Positions 8,518 through 17,021 of a stretch of DNA of 64,000 nucleotides are shown piece after piece. The notes under the pieces were generated by a model. That model saw nothing but the letters and a program-made list of their open reading frames with translations, was not told the origin of the DNA and searched no databases. The stretch's first letter is position 1, and every line of letters starts with the position of its first letter. Origin of the DNA: Pseudomonas sp. N3-W (GTDB lineage: Bacteria > Pseudomonadota > Gammaproteobacteria > Pseudomonadales > Pseudomonadaceae). The position numbers and the translations under genes are program-made. The DNA lies in contig NZ_CP103965.1 in NCBI RefSeq assembly GCF_024970185.1, positions 5,227,001 to 5,291,000 of the forward strand, read 5' to 3'.

Positions 8518-9425
8518 TGCGAAGCCTCCAGCATGCGCCGACGACGGCCAGTGATGTATTCAGACAGCGTCATGATCGCGAGCGTGGTGACGATCAGCAC
8601 CACACCGGCAGCGGAGGCCGCCGGCCAGTTCATCAACGGCGCTATCTGGTCATGGACCATCACCGCCAGCATCGGCACACGCCGGCCTCCGAGCAGCAGG
8701 GGCACGACAAAACTGCTGGCGTTGTAGGCAAACACCAGCGTCGCACCGGTGATAATGCCCGGCAGGCTCATGGGCAACACCACTTGACGGAACACCTGAA
8801 AGCGACTCGCACCCAAGGTGGCGGCAGCCTCCTCATAGGTGCGGGCAACGCCACGCATGGCGCTGGCAATCGGCAGCACAGCCAATGGAAAGGCCGTCTG
8901 CACCAGGCCCATCAATACGCCGTTCTGGTTATAGAGCAACATGATCGGACGCTTGATCAGGCCCAGGCCCATCAGTGCCTGATTGAGCATCCCGGCAGGT
9001 CCCAGAATCACCAGCCAGCCGTAGCTTTGCAGCAGCAGATTGACCAGCAATGGCAGCAGCACCGCCGCGAGAAAAATGCGCCGCAACAACGGCGAGGTCA
9101 GTCGCGACATGGTGTAGGCCACCGGAATCGCCAACAGCACCGCAATCACCGCACTGAACAGCGCCAGGCGCAACGTCAGCATCAGCGACTTGAGGTAGTA
9201 CGGCTCCAGCAACTGGGCGTAACTGGCCAGGCTGAACCCGGTCCATTCCGCGCCTTTGGTGCCGACGCTCATGCGCAGTACCAGCAGGCTGGCGGCAATC
9301 AGCACGCCGAGAAACAGCATGGAGGGCGAGAGGAAAAACCAGGCGCGCGTCGTCGGCGACACACCACGGCGTGAACGCGCTGGCACGCCGGCGAGCGGAT
9401 GAGTCAGAGGTTGTGGGTGTTCCAT
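8514..9425 (-). CDS. ABC transporter permease (PotB-like)
   Basis: A 303-aa permease with about six membrane helices. An Arg-rich cytoplasmic N-terminus is followed by a helix from about residue 30, and the EAA loop reads YEEAAATLGASRFQVFRQVVLP. The start at 9425 (MEHPQP) is preferred over the upstream reading to 9473, which adds an atypical leader; the ribosome site is weak either way. It lies 106 bp downstream of the binding-protein gene and overlaps the next permease by four bases. Confidence 0.88.
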   Translation of the reverse strand: MEHPQPLTHPLAGVPARSRRGVSPTTRAWFFLSPSMLFLGVLIAASLLVLRMSVGTKGAEWTGFSLASYAQLLEPYYLKSLMLTLRLALFSAVIAVLLAIPVAYTMSRLTSPLLRRIFLAAVLLPLLVNLLLQSYGWLVILGPAGMLNQALMGLGLIKRPIMLLYNQNGVLMGLVQTAFPLAVLPIASAMRGVARTYEEAAATLGASRFQVFRQVVLPMSLPGIITGATLVFAYNASSFVVPLLLGGRRVPMLAVMVHDQIAPLMNWPAASAAGVVLIVTTLAIMTLSEYITGRRRRMLEASQ

Positions 9426-9531
9426 AGCAATGGTCTCGTCAATGGAAAGCAGCTGACGAACACAAGACTTCAAACCAGATCGCCCCCACAGGGGATCTTC
9501 AGTGGCTCAAGACCCTGTGTCCGCCACTCGA

Positions 9532-10635
9532 TCAGGAGGAAAAGATTTCCGTGTAACGACGAATCCATTGGTCATGCACGGTGGCCAGGAAGGCGTTGTC
9601 GTGCATGATCGCCTTGTCGGCAATCTGCTCCGGGGTGAGGATGAACGGGCTTTTGCGCGCTTCGGCGGAGATGATCGCCTTGGCATTGACCGGGCCGTTG
9701 TAGATGTCTTCGGCCATCTTGCCCTGCACCAGCGGGTCCAGAGAGTGGTCGATGAAGGCGTAGGCCAGGTCGGTGTCGCCCGGACGGTTCTTCGGCATCA
9801 CCGATTGCATCAGGTCGGTATAGAAACCTTCCTTCATGCCAAAGGTTGCACTCAGACCGTAGGCCGGGTCGCGGATCTGTTTCGGAAAAAACGCCGGGGC
9901 GTACAGACCGCCCATGTCCAGGGAACCGGTGCGGAACAGCTCGGCAATCTGGTTCGGATTTTCGCCCAACGTCACCACACGGTCCTTCAGCTCGGCGAGT
10001 TTCTTGAAGCCCGGCTCGATGTTGTGTTCGTCACCACCGGCCAGTTTGGCGGCGATGATGATCAGGTCCATGGCCTCGGTCCAGTTCGGCGGCGGCAGGA
10101 AAATGTTCGGGGCCAGGTCCGCATCCCAGAGGGCGGCGTAGCTGTCCGGGGCTTCTTTCTGGGTACGGGTGCTATAGACCAGGCTGTTGCACCACAGCAG
10201 GTAACCGATGCCATGACCATTGGCGCCGGTGCGGTATTTCTCCGGCACGTCCACCAGGTTCGGAATGCGATTGAGGTCGGGTTTTTCCAGCAGTCCGGCG
10301 GCGGCCAGACCTTCGGCGCCAACGCCGGCCAGGGTGATGATGTCGTACTGCGGACGATCACCGCCGGCCTTGAGTTTGGCGACCATTTCCGAGGTGCTGC
10401 CGGTACGGTCAGCGATGACCTTGCAGCCGTATTTGGCTTCAAAGGTCGCCGCAATGTTGCGCAGTGCCGCAAGGCCGGTGTCGTCGGACCAGGTCAGCAG
10501 ACGCAGGGTCTTGCCCTGGAAGCGGGTGTCACTGGCGTTGGCCCGGATGAAAGGCATGCTCATGGCTGCGGCTGCTACCGAAACCACGCCCACGGTCTTG
10601 ATGAATTGACGCCTGTTCAGATCATGCTGGCCCAT
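9532..10635 (-). CDS. ABC transporter periplasmic substrate-binding protein (PotD-like, Tat-exported)
   Basis: A 367-aa type 2 periplasmic binding protein of the spermidine/putrescine class. The N-terminus has a twin-arginine motif, NRRQFIKTVG (about residues 7-16), and a hydrophobic stretch ending near ANA-S, so it probably leaves the cell folded through Tat. The mature part begins with KTLRLLTWSDD, a typical PotD-like opening. GGGAG precedes the ATG at 10635. Its genetic link to an oxoacid decarboxylase and aldehyde dehydrogenase suggests an amine- or guanidino-type ligand rather than plain putrescine; that is inference. Confidence 0.88.
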   Translation of the reverse strand: MGQHDLNRRQFIKTVGVVSVAAAAMSMPFIRANASDTRFQGKTLRLLTWSDDTGLAALRNIAATFEAKYGCKVIADRTGSTSEMVAKLKAGGDRPQYDIITLAGVGAEGLAAAGLLEKPDLNRIPNLVDVPEKYRTGANGHGIGYLLWCNSLVYSTRTQKEAPDSYAALWDADLAPNIFLPPPNWTEAMDLIIIAAKLAGGDEHNIEPGFKKLAELKDRVVTLGENPNQIAELFRTGSLDMGGLYAPAFFPKQIRDPAYGLSATFGMKEGFYTDLMQSVMPKNRPGDTDLAYAFIDHSLDPLVQGKMAEDIYNGPVNAKAIISAEARKSPFILTPEQIADKAIMHDNAFLATVHDQWIRRYTEIFSS

Positions 10636-10809
10636 GAAGGACTCCCTTTGTTTTTTTAAGTATGAGGTTGGTCGCAACCGTTGCATTCCGCGCGGTCAAA
10701 GCCGCTTGAAGCCCCGATTCAAAAGGGCTGTGGCTGAGCCGACGGGTTCATCCTGAGGTCGTGCAAAACACCTGACTATCGATAAAAACTCATTGAAGCC
10801 ATGACACTG

Positions 10810-10836
10810 GCGCATGCCTCCTTTCGAGGCATGCGC
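10810..10836. other. 11-bp perfect hairpin between aldehyde dehydrogenase and importer genes
   Basis: GCGCATGCCTC (10810-10820) and GAGGCATGCGC (10826-10836) flank a 5-base loop. There is no T-run on the minus strand, so it is not a classical terminator in the direction of the cluster. It could be a processing or mRNA-stability element splitting expression of the enzymes from the importer. Confidence 0.65.
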
Positions 10837-10853
10837 TCACCTTTTTCGAGCAG

Positions 10854-12302
10854 TCAGAGCGCCCGAATCACGTGTTTTATTTCCTGGAACGCCTGCAAAC
10901 CCCACGGCCCCAACTCGCGGCCGATGCTGCTCTGTTTGTAGCCACCCCAGGCGGTCTGCGGGAAGATCACTTGCGGCGCGTTTATCCACACAAGCCCTGC
11001 CTGCAATGCGTTGGCCACCCGATCCGCCGCTGCGTCGTCACGCGTCACCACGCTGGCCACCAGGCCGAACTGACTGTCGTTGGCCAGGGCAATCGCCTCG
11101 GCTTCAGAGGAAAAACTGCGCACACAGATCACCGGACCGAAAATCTCCTCACACCACAACGCACTGTCGAGGGGCACTTCGGTGAAAATCGTCGGCTGTA
11201 AAAAATAGCCCCGTGTCAGGTCTGCGGGACGATTGCCGCCGCAGACCAACCGGGCGCCAGCGCTCAAACCGCGATCAATGTGGCCGAGCACGCGCTGGTA
11301 TTGCGCCTGATTGACCAACGCGCCCATTTCCACGTTCGGGTCGAACGGGTCGGCCACGCGTATCGCCTCAGCCCTGGCCTGCAAACGCAGCAGAAACTCA
11401 TCCGCCAGTTCATCGGCCACCAGCACGCGGCTGGTGGCGGAACACATCTGCCCGGCGTTGAAAAAACCACCGCCACAGGCCAGTTCCACCGCCAGTTCAA
11501 TGTCGGCATCCGCCAGCACCAGCAAGGACGATTTGCCGCCCAGCTCCAGGCTCACGCCCTTCACGGTTTCGGCGGCGCGTTGCATCACCTGCACGCCCAC
11601 GGCGTTGCTGCCGGTGAACGAAATCTTGGCAATGCGCGGGTCTGCCGACAGCGGTGCACCGACCGCCAGGCCCGTGCCGCAGACCAGGTTGAAGACACCA
11701 TCGGGCAGACCGGCCTGGGCAATGATCGCCGCCAGTTCCAGCTCCGGCAGCGGTGTGACTTCCGAAGGTTTGAGCACCACGCAGCAACCGGCTGCCAGCG
11801 CCGGGGCGAGTTTCCAGGCCGTGGTGACCATCGGGAAATTCCACGGCACGATCAGGCCCACCACGCCGCAGGGTTCGCGGCGCAAGCGAGCGCTGAAGTC
11901 GTTGCTCGGCAACGCCACGTTGCTGTCCTGTTTCTCGTCGAGGCCTTCAGCCAAACCGGCGTAGAACTCGAAGGTGGCGATCACGTCATCGACATCGATG
12001 GCCGCTTCAAACAGCGGTTTGCCGTTGTTGCTCGACTGCAAATACATCAGTTGCTCGCGACCGGCCTGCACGCCCGCAGCGATTCGGCGCAGGATCGCAC
12101 CGCGTTCGGCACCCGTGGTTTTGGACCAGTCGGAGAAAGCGCGGGTCGCGGCGTCGACCGCTTGATCCACCGCTTGCGCATCGCCGCCATTCACTGTGGT
12201 CAGAAGGGCTTCGGTGGCCGGGTTGATCACCCGCAGATGTTCGCGGCCAGACGACCATTGACCGTTGATAAACAGACCGTCCAACGTAGTAGCAAAACTC
12301 AT
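10854..12302 (-). CDS. NAD(P)-dependent aldehyde dehydrogenase
   Basis: A 482-aa enzyme of the ALDH superfamily. Visible motifs are VPWNFP near the cofactor site, SFTGSNAVG, the general-base segment ELGGKSS, and the nucleophile region FFNAGQMCSATSR with the catalytic Cys. Length and motifs fit the betaine/gamma-aminobutyraldehyde group. Its ATG at 12302 overlaps the decarboxylase stop as ATGA, so it most likely oxidises the aldehyde made by that enzyme; 4-guanidinobutyraldehyde is the leading guess. Next downstream is a PotABCD-like importer. Confidence 0.88.
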   Translation of the reverse strand: MSFATTLDGLFINGQWSSGREHLRVINPATEALLTTVNGGDAQAVDQAVDAATRAFSDWSKTTGAERGAILRRIAAGVQAGREQLMYLQSSNNGKPLFEAAIDVDDVIATFEFYAGLAEGLDEKQDSNVALPSNDFSARLRREPCGVVGLIVPWNFPMVTTAWKLAPALAAGCCVVLKPSEVTPLPELELAAIIAQAGLPDGVFNLVCGTGLAVGAPLSADPRIAKISFTGSNAVGVQVMQRAAETVKGVSLELGGKSSLLVLADADIELAVELACGGGFFNAGQMCSATSRVLVADELADEFLLRLQARAEAIRVADPFDPNVEMGALVNQAQYQRVLGHIDRGLSAGARLVCGGNRPADLTRGYFLQPTIFTEVPLDSALWCEEIFGPVICVRSFSSEAEAIALANDSQFGLVASVVTRDDAAADRVANALQAGLVWINAPQVIFPQTAWGGYKQSSIGRELGPWGLQAFQEIKHVIRAL

Positions 12303-13936
12303 TTCGACACCGCCTTCATCCACTGGCTCTGGTCGATTTCAATCAGGGTCGGGCCCTGACGGTCGGTGGCGGCGCGTAATGCATTACGCAACGACTCGAC
12401 GCCGCTGACCGCTTCAGCCGCACAGCCCAGCGCCTTGGCCACGGCAATGAAATCCGGGGTATAAATGTCGACGCCCACCGGCTCGATGGCGCGGTTGACC
12501 ATGTACTTCTTGATCTCTTCATAGCCCTGGTTATTCCACAGCAGCACGATCACCGGGGTGCGCGCTTCCACAGCACTGGCCAGTTCCGGCAGGGTGAATT
12601 GCAAGCCGCCGTCGCCGATCAGACACACGACCGGCGGACGTACGCCGCCCTCGGTGCGACCGCCCAGCCAGGCGCCAATCGCCGCCGGCAAGGCGTAACC
12701 CAAGGTGCCGTAACCGGTGGACGAGTTGAACCAGCGACGCGGGCGCTCCGGGTTGAAGGTGAGGTTGCCGGTGTACACCGGCTGGGTCGAGTCGCCGACA
12801 AACACAGCGTTGGGCAGTTCGTGCAAAACCGTTTCCAGGAAACGGGTCTGGGCCAGCGTAGGCGCATCCCAGGTGGCAGCCAGTGCGTCACGCAAACGGG
12901 CGGCACGCACCTGCCCCCAGTCATTGCGGCGCTCAGCCAGCGAGTGCCGGGACAACTCGCTCAACAGTGCTTGCACGGCGTTGCGCGAGTCAGACACCAG
13001 TGCGACGTGCGGCGGGTAGTTGCGTACGGTCTGGTCCGGGTCGATGTCCACCCGCAACAGTTTCCCGGGGATGTCGAAACCACCGGCGAAGGTCACGTCA
13101 TAATCGGTTTCAGCCAGTTCGGTGCCGATGGCCAGCACCACGTCGGCTTCAGCCACCATCGCACGGGTCGCTACCAGACTTTGAGTCGAGCCGATCAGCA
13201 ACGGGTGGCTGGAGGGCAGCAGGCCTTTGGCGTTGATCGTCAGCGCCACTGGCGCGTCCAGCAGCTCGGCCAGTTCGGTCAACTCGGCGCCCGCATCAAT
13301 GGCGCCGCCACCGGCCAGGATCAATGGTCGTCTGGCGCCGGCCAGCCACTCGGTCATACGGGAAACGGCCGTCGGCGAAGCACCGGCGCGGTCGATGTTC
13401 ACCGGCAGGCTGGCCAGCAAGTCGTCGGCCTCTTCGACCAGGACATCCAGCGGGATTTCGATATGCACCGGACGCGGTCGGCCGGCCTGGAACAACGCGA
13501 ATGCCCGGGCCAGCACCACCGGCAATTCAGCCGCCGACATCAAGGTATGGGAAAACGCCGCCACACCGCCGACCAATGCGCTCTGGTTCGGCAACTCATG
13601 CAGCTTGCCGCGACCGCCGCCCAACTGGCTGCGCGATTGCACACTGGAGATCACCAGCATCGGGATCGAATCGGCGTAGGCCTGACCCATGGCAGTGGTG
13701 ATATTGGTCATGCCGGGACCGGTGATGATGAAGCACACACCGGGCTTGCCGCTGGTGCGTGCATAGCCGTCGGCCATGAAGCCGGCGCCCTGTTCGTGAC
13801 GCGGCGTGACGTGGTTGATGCTCGAACGAGCCAGCCCGCGATACAGCTCCACGGTATGCACGCCAGGAATGCCGAACACCTGCTCGACCCCGTAATTCTC
13901 AAGTAATTTGACCAATACTTCGCCGCAGGTCGCCAT
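12299..13936 (-). CDS. ThDP-dependent decarboxylase, 5-guanidino-2-oxopentanoate decarboxylase (AruI) type
   Basis: A 545-aa ThDP enzyme of the acetolactate synthase fold. The N-terminal Pyr domain has the catalytic Glu in RHEQGAGFMADGYART. A central domain spans about 190-320. The C-terminal PP domain carries the Mg/ThDP motif starting GDGGLQF and ending WNNQGYEEI. I place it in the subfamily annotated in Pseudomonas as 5-guanidino-2-oxopentanoate decarboxylase; a generic 2-oxoacid decarboxylase is the alternative. The start at 13936 follows a purine-rich leader; the reading to 14167 runs through a REP pair and is rejected. It heads the six-gene cluster. Confidence 0.78.
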   Translation of the reverse strand: MATCGEVLVKLLENYGVEQVFGIPGVHTVELYRGLARSSINHVTPRHEQGAGFMADGYARTSGKPGVCFIITGPGMTNITTAMGQAYADSIPMLVISSVQSRSQLGGGRGKLHELPNQSALVGGVAAFSHTLMSAAELPVVLARAFALFQAGRPRPVHIEIPLDVLVEEADDLLASLPVNIDRAGASPTAVSRMTEWLAGARRPLILAGGGAIDAGAELTELAELLDAPVALTINAKGLLPSSHPLLIGSTQSLVATRAMVAEADVVLAIGTELAETDYDVTFAGGFDIPGKLLRVDIDPDQTVRNYPPHVALVSDSRNAVQALLSELSRHSLAERRNDWGQVRAARLRDALAATWDAPTLAQTRFLETVLHELPNAVFVGDSTQPVYTGNLTFNPERPRRWFNSSTGYGTLGYALPAAIGAWLGGRTEGGVRPPVVCLIGDGGLQFTLPELASAVEARTPVIVLLWNNQGYEEIKKYMVNRAIEPVGVDIYTPDFIAVAKALGCAAEAVSGVESLRNALRAATDRQGPTLIEIDQSQWMKAVSK

Positions 13937-13990
13937 GTGGTTGCCCTTGTTGTTCGAGTTGAGACGCCGGGCCTGCCGAAGCGCTGAACC

Positions 13991-14080
13991 TGTGGGAGCG
14001 AGCCTGCTCGCGAAAGCGGTGTGACAGTCACCATCACTGTTGAATGTAATGCCGCCTTCGCGAGCAGGCTCGCCCCCACA
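13991..14080. repeat. REP inverted pair
   Basis: Two REP elements in opposite orientation lie in the gap between the decarboxylase gene and the divergent LysR gene, so any operator must lie beside or between them. Confidence 0.9.
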
Positions 14081-14193
14081 TTGGATTGCATTGCCATGCC
14101 CGCTATTGCCCTCATTGAAACGGGCGACCCATAGCCGCAACAATGGATAAAAAGTCATACTAGCCATGTCCCTACGTCATGCCTTGGATGCCC

Positions 14194-15060
14194 ATGAAAC
14201 GACTGCCCCCCCTGCCCGCCCTGCATACGTTTCTGATTACCGCGCAATGCTGCAACTTCACTCGCGCCGCCGAGCAGTTGCACATTACCCAGGGCGCAGT
14301 AAGCCGGCAGATTGCCGGGTTGGAAGATCATCTGGGCTATGCACTGTTCATCCGTCAGGCCCGCGGCCTGTTGCTGACCGCTGAAGGCCGGCAATGGCTG
14401 CCGAGGGTGCAGCAGGTGTTCGGTTTGATCGGCGAGGCGGTGGAGCAGATCGGCGTGCAGCGCGAAACCCTGCAACTCAAGGCGCCGACCTGTGTCATGC
14501 GCTGGTTGTTGCCGCGCTTGCTGCAATGGCAAAAGGAACGCCCGGACGTGCCGGTGGAACTCACCACCACGGTGCGCCATGGCGTGGATTTTCAGCGTGA
14601 ACAGTTCGATGCGGCGGTGGTGTATGGCACGCCACCGGACAGTGCGCTGGCTTCACGGCATCTGTTCGATGAACAACTGACGCCCGTGTGTTCCAGCTCG
14701 CTGACACTGCACGCACCGGCGGACCTGCGACACCAGCTGTTGCTTCACCCCACTCGTGACGAACGGGACTGGAAGACCTGGTTGAATGCGGCCGGTATTG
14801 ACCCGACCAGCGTCGGCAAAGGTCAGCATTTCGAAACGCTGGACATGGCAATGTCGATGGCGTCTCAGGGGACGGGGGTGGCGATTGGCGACTGGTCGCT
14901 GATCGGCGATGACCTGAACGCCGGGCGGCTGGTCATGCCGTTTGAATTGAAGGTGAAGACGGGGTTGGGGTACTACCTGGTTTTTCCGCAAAAGCCTGGG
15001 CCGTCGGCGAAATTGCAGGAATTGACGGGGTGGTTGGTGGAGCAGGCGCAGGCCCGATAA
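14194..15060 (+). CDS. LysR-family regulator (GcvA-like)
   Basis: A 288-aa LysR regulator. The N-terminal winged helix-turn-helix is visible as LPALHTFLITAQCCNFTRAAEQLHITQGAVSRQI in overlapping parts, followed by a LysR substrate-binding domain with ETLDMAMSMASQGTGVAIGD. The opening RLPPLPALHTF is typical of the GcvA branch. I prefer the ATG at 14194; ATGs at 14179 and 14188 are also in frame and no ribosome site clearly decides. It is divergent from the decarboxylase/importer cluster and is its likely regulator. Confidence 0.85.
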   Translation: MKRLPPLPALHTFLITAQCCNFTRAAEQLHITQGAVSRQIAGLEDHLGYALFIRQARGLLLTAEGRQWLPRVQQVFGLIGEAVEQIGVQRETLQLKAPTCVMRWLLPRLLQWQKERPDVPVELTTTVRHGVDFQREQFDAAVVYGTPPDSALASRHLFDEQLTPVCSSSLTLHAPADLRHQLLLHPTRDERDWKTWLNAAGIDPTSVGKGQHFETLDMAMSMASQGTGVAIGDWSLIGDDLNAGRLVMPFELKVKTGLGYYLVFPQKPGPSAKLQELTGWLVEQAQAR

Positions 15061-15071
15061 GTCTGAAAAGC

Positions 15072-15163
15072 TTCGCGAGCAGGCTCGCTCCCACATTTGA
15101 TCTCTGTCGCACACAAACCCTGTGTCCGCTGAAGATCCCTGTGGGAGTGAGCCTGCCCGCGAA
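15072..15163. repeat. REP pair
   Basis: A CGCGAGCAGGCTCGCTCCCACA element at 15072 and a diverged GTGGGAGTGAGCCTGCCCGCGA element at about 15140 lie between two convergent genes. Confidence 0.85.
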
Positions 15164-15178
15164 TGCTCTGAGCCGCTA

Positions 15179-15793
15179 TCAGTAACCCACAGCAAACCGC
15201 TGGCGCGAATGCTTCGGTGTTTGCACCTCATCGAGCAGCGCAATCGCGTAATCGGCGAAAGTGATCCAACTGCGCCCTTCGGCACTTACCAGCAGGTCAT
15301 CCTTGCCCAGACGAAACTTGCCCTTGCGCTCGCCTTCGACGAACTCCGCCGACGGCGACAGGAAGGTCCAGTCCAGCTCCTTTTCCGCTCGCAGGTTTTC
15401 CAGGAACACCGCACCGGCACCGGCCTCAGCCTTGTACGCCTCCGGGAAACCGGCACTGTCGATCACGCGAGTACCGTCCGGCAGCAACAGCGAACCGGCC
15501 CCCCCCACCACCAGCAAACGCTTGACCCCGGCCTTCTTCACCGGCCCGATCAGGGCACTGGCCGGCAGCGTCGAGAAATGCGCCGCGCTGATCACCACAT
15601 CGTGACCGGCGACGGCCGCTTGCAGAGCCTCAGGATCGAGGGCATCGACGTTCTTGGCGACAACACCGGCACGCTGGCCGATCTTCGAGGTGTCGCGGGC
15701 GATGGCGGTAACGCTGTGGCCACGACGCAGGGCTTCTTCCAGCAGTTGGCTACCGGCACGGCCGGTGGCACCAATGATTGCGATCTTGCTCAT
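15179..15793 (-). CDS. NAD(P)-binding oxidoreductase (NmrA/atypical SDR)
   Basis: A 204-aa Rossmann-fold protein beginning MSKIAIIGATGRAGSQLLEE, with the GATGxxG dinucleotide-binding motif of atypical short-chain dehydrogenases (NAD(P)H-binding, YwnB-like). Later segments VVGGAGSLLL and WTFLSPSAEF fit the family. The start at 15793 follows GGAGAACG; the longer frame to 15964 is REP sequence. Such proteins reduce small substrates or act as redox sensors; no specific role is visible. Single gene. Confidence 0.8.
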   Translation of the reverse strand: MSKIAIIGATGRAGSQLLEEALRRGHSVTAIARDTSKIGQRAGVVAKNVDALDPEALQAAVAGHDVVISAAHFSTLPASALIGPVKKAGVKRLLVVGGAGSLLLPDGTRVIDSAGFPEAYKAEAGAGAVFLENLRAEKELDWTFLSPSAEFVEGERKGKFRLGKDDLLVSAEGRSWITFADYAIALLDEVQTPKHSRQRFAVGY

Positions 15794-15860
15794 GACGTTC
15801 TCCAGTTGGCTTGAGAGTATCTGTTGGGTGACACAAATTGCGTGACTGATGTGACTTCTG

Positions 15861-15978
15861 TGGTGAGGGGCTTGCCCCCGTTCGGCTGCGCAGCAGTCGC
15901 AAACCTGAGAATTCGGTCTGGCTGAAGGAATGCAGGGGAGCGCTTCGCACTCCAACGGGGGCAAGCCCCCTCGCCACC
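15861..15978. repeat. REP-like element, second family
   Basis: A long imperfect hairpin whose arms read GTGAGGGGCTTGCCCCCGTT and its inverted copy, with GGCTGCGCAGCAGTCGC inside. Copies of the same family occur at 46062 and 47374. It differs in sequence from the GAGCnTGCTCGC type. Confidence 0.85.
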
Positions 15979-16025
15979 GGTAATCATCTGCACTTCAAGG
16001 CGCTGTCAGCTCCAGGCAAAGCGGG

Positions 16026-16907
16026 TTACCACTTCATCTCGCCCTTGGCGACCTTGGCACTCAGCTCCAGCGAGCTTTCTTCGCCCAGGTTCGGGTAGCG
16101 TTTTTTCATCGCGCCAATCAGCTCGGCAGAGTCCTTGGCCTTGGCGGTTTCTTCGTCGAAGGCCTTGATGTAGTCGGCAGTGAACCGCACGGCGGCCAGC
16201 GAACGAGCGCTCTCACCCAGGTAGTGACCCGGCACGATGGTCGTCGGTTTCAGGGTTTCGATCGAATGCAGGGTCGCCAGCCAGTCAGCGTGGGATTGTG
16301 CTGTTTGCGTATCAGCCATCCACACGTGGATGTTCTCGGCAACGACCACACCACCGACCACCGCCTTGATCGACGGGATCCACACAAAGCTGCGGTCCGG
16401 CTGCTTGCCGTCCAGGCCGATCACCTGCAACTTCTGCCCTTCGAGCATCAGGCTGTCGCCCTTGAGTACGCCCGGCACGATGGTCTTGGCCGGTACGTCG
16501 GCGCCCATTTTCGGGCCCCAGAACGCCAGTTTGCCTTCAACGGTTTGCTTGATGTGATCCACGGTCGGTTGCGAGGCCAGCACCTTGGCGTTCGGGAAGG
16601 CAGCGGTCAGGGTGTCGAGGCCGAAGTAGTAATCCGGGTCACCGTGGCTGATGTAGATGGTTGTCAGCTGTTTGCCGCTGGCGCGGATTTTTTGCACCAC
16701 TTGCTCGGCCTGGGATTTGCCGAACTGGGCATCCACCAGAATCGCGTCTTTCTCGCCGCTGACCAGTACCGAAGTCACCGGGAAGATCGCCTTGTCGCCT
16801 GGGTTGTAGACGTCCAGGGTCAAGGTCGACGCCGCTGCCGCATGGGCCGCGAAGCCGAGGGTGGCGGTGGCCAGCAGCAGTCGTTTGATTGAAGTGAAGC
16901 CGATCAT
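16026..16907 (-). CDS. Exported MBL-fold protein with altered metal-binding motif
   Basis: A 293-aa metallo-beta-lactamase-fold protein with an N-terminal signal peptide (hydrophobic to about residue 25, AHAAA). The usual HxHxDH motif is replaced by H88-x-D90-x-D92-Y93 in the segment SHGDPDYYFG, while the later PGH motif is kept. Metal binding or chemistry may therefore differ from typical lactonases and hydrolases. The start at 16907 gives the signal peptide; the longer frame is not supported. It is divergent from a LysR gene at 17022, with a 114-bp gap that probably holds both promoters. Confidence 0.82.
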   Translation of the reverse strand: MIGFTSIKRLLLATATLGFAAHAAAASTLTLDVYNPGDKAIFPVTSVLVSGEKDAILVDAQFGKSQAEQVVQKIRASGKQLTTIYISHGDPDYYFGLDTLTAAFPNAKVLASQPTVDHIKQTVEGKLAFWGPKMGADVPAKTIVPGVLKGDSLMLEGQKLQVIGLDGKQPDRSFVWIPSIKAVVGGVVVAENIHVWMADTQTAQSHADWLATLHSIETLKPTTIVPGHYLGESARSLAAVRFTADYIKAFDEETAKAKDSAELIGAMKKRYPNLGEESSLELSAKVAKGEMKW

Positions 16908-17021
16908 GTGTTGCTCCGTTGTCTGAATGCCGTGTCTGGCGATGGGACAGAGCTTAGTTGCCTGAGGCAGCACAAAAAATGCGATGCTTGAACATAGTTT
17001 GTTTCTGAAAGCGGGCAAATC

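Noticed and set aside
12599..13906. 435-aa antisense frame over the decarboxylase
   Set aside because: Gln/His/Arg-rich shadow without a start signal.
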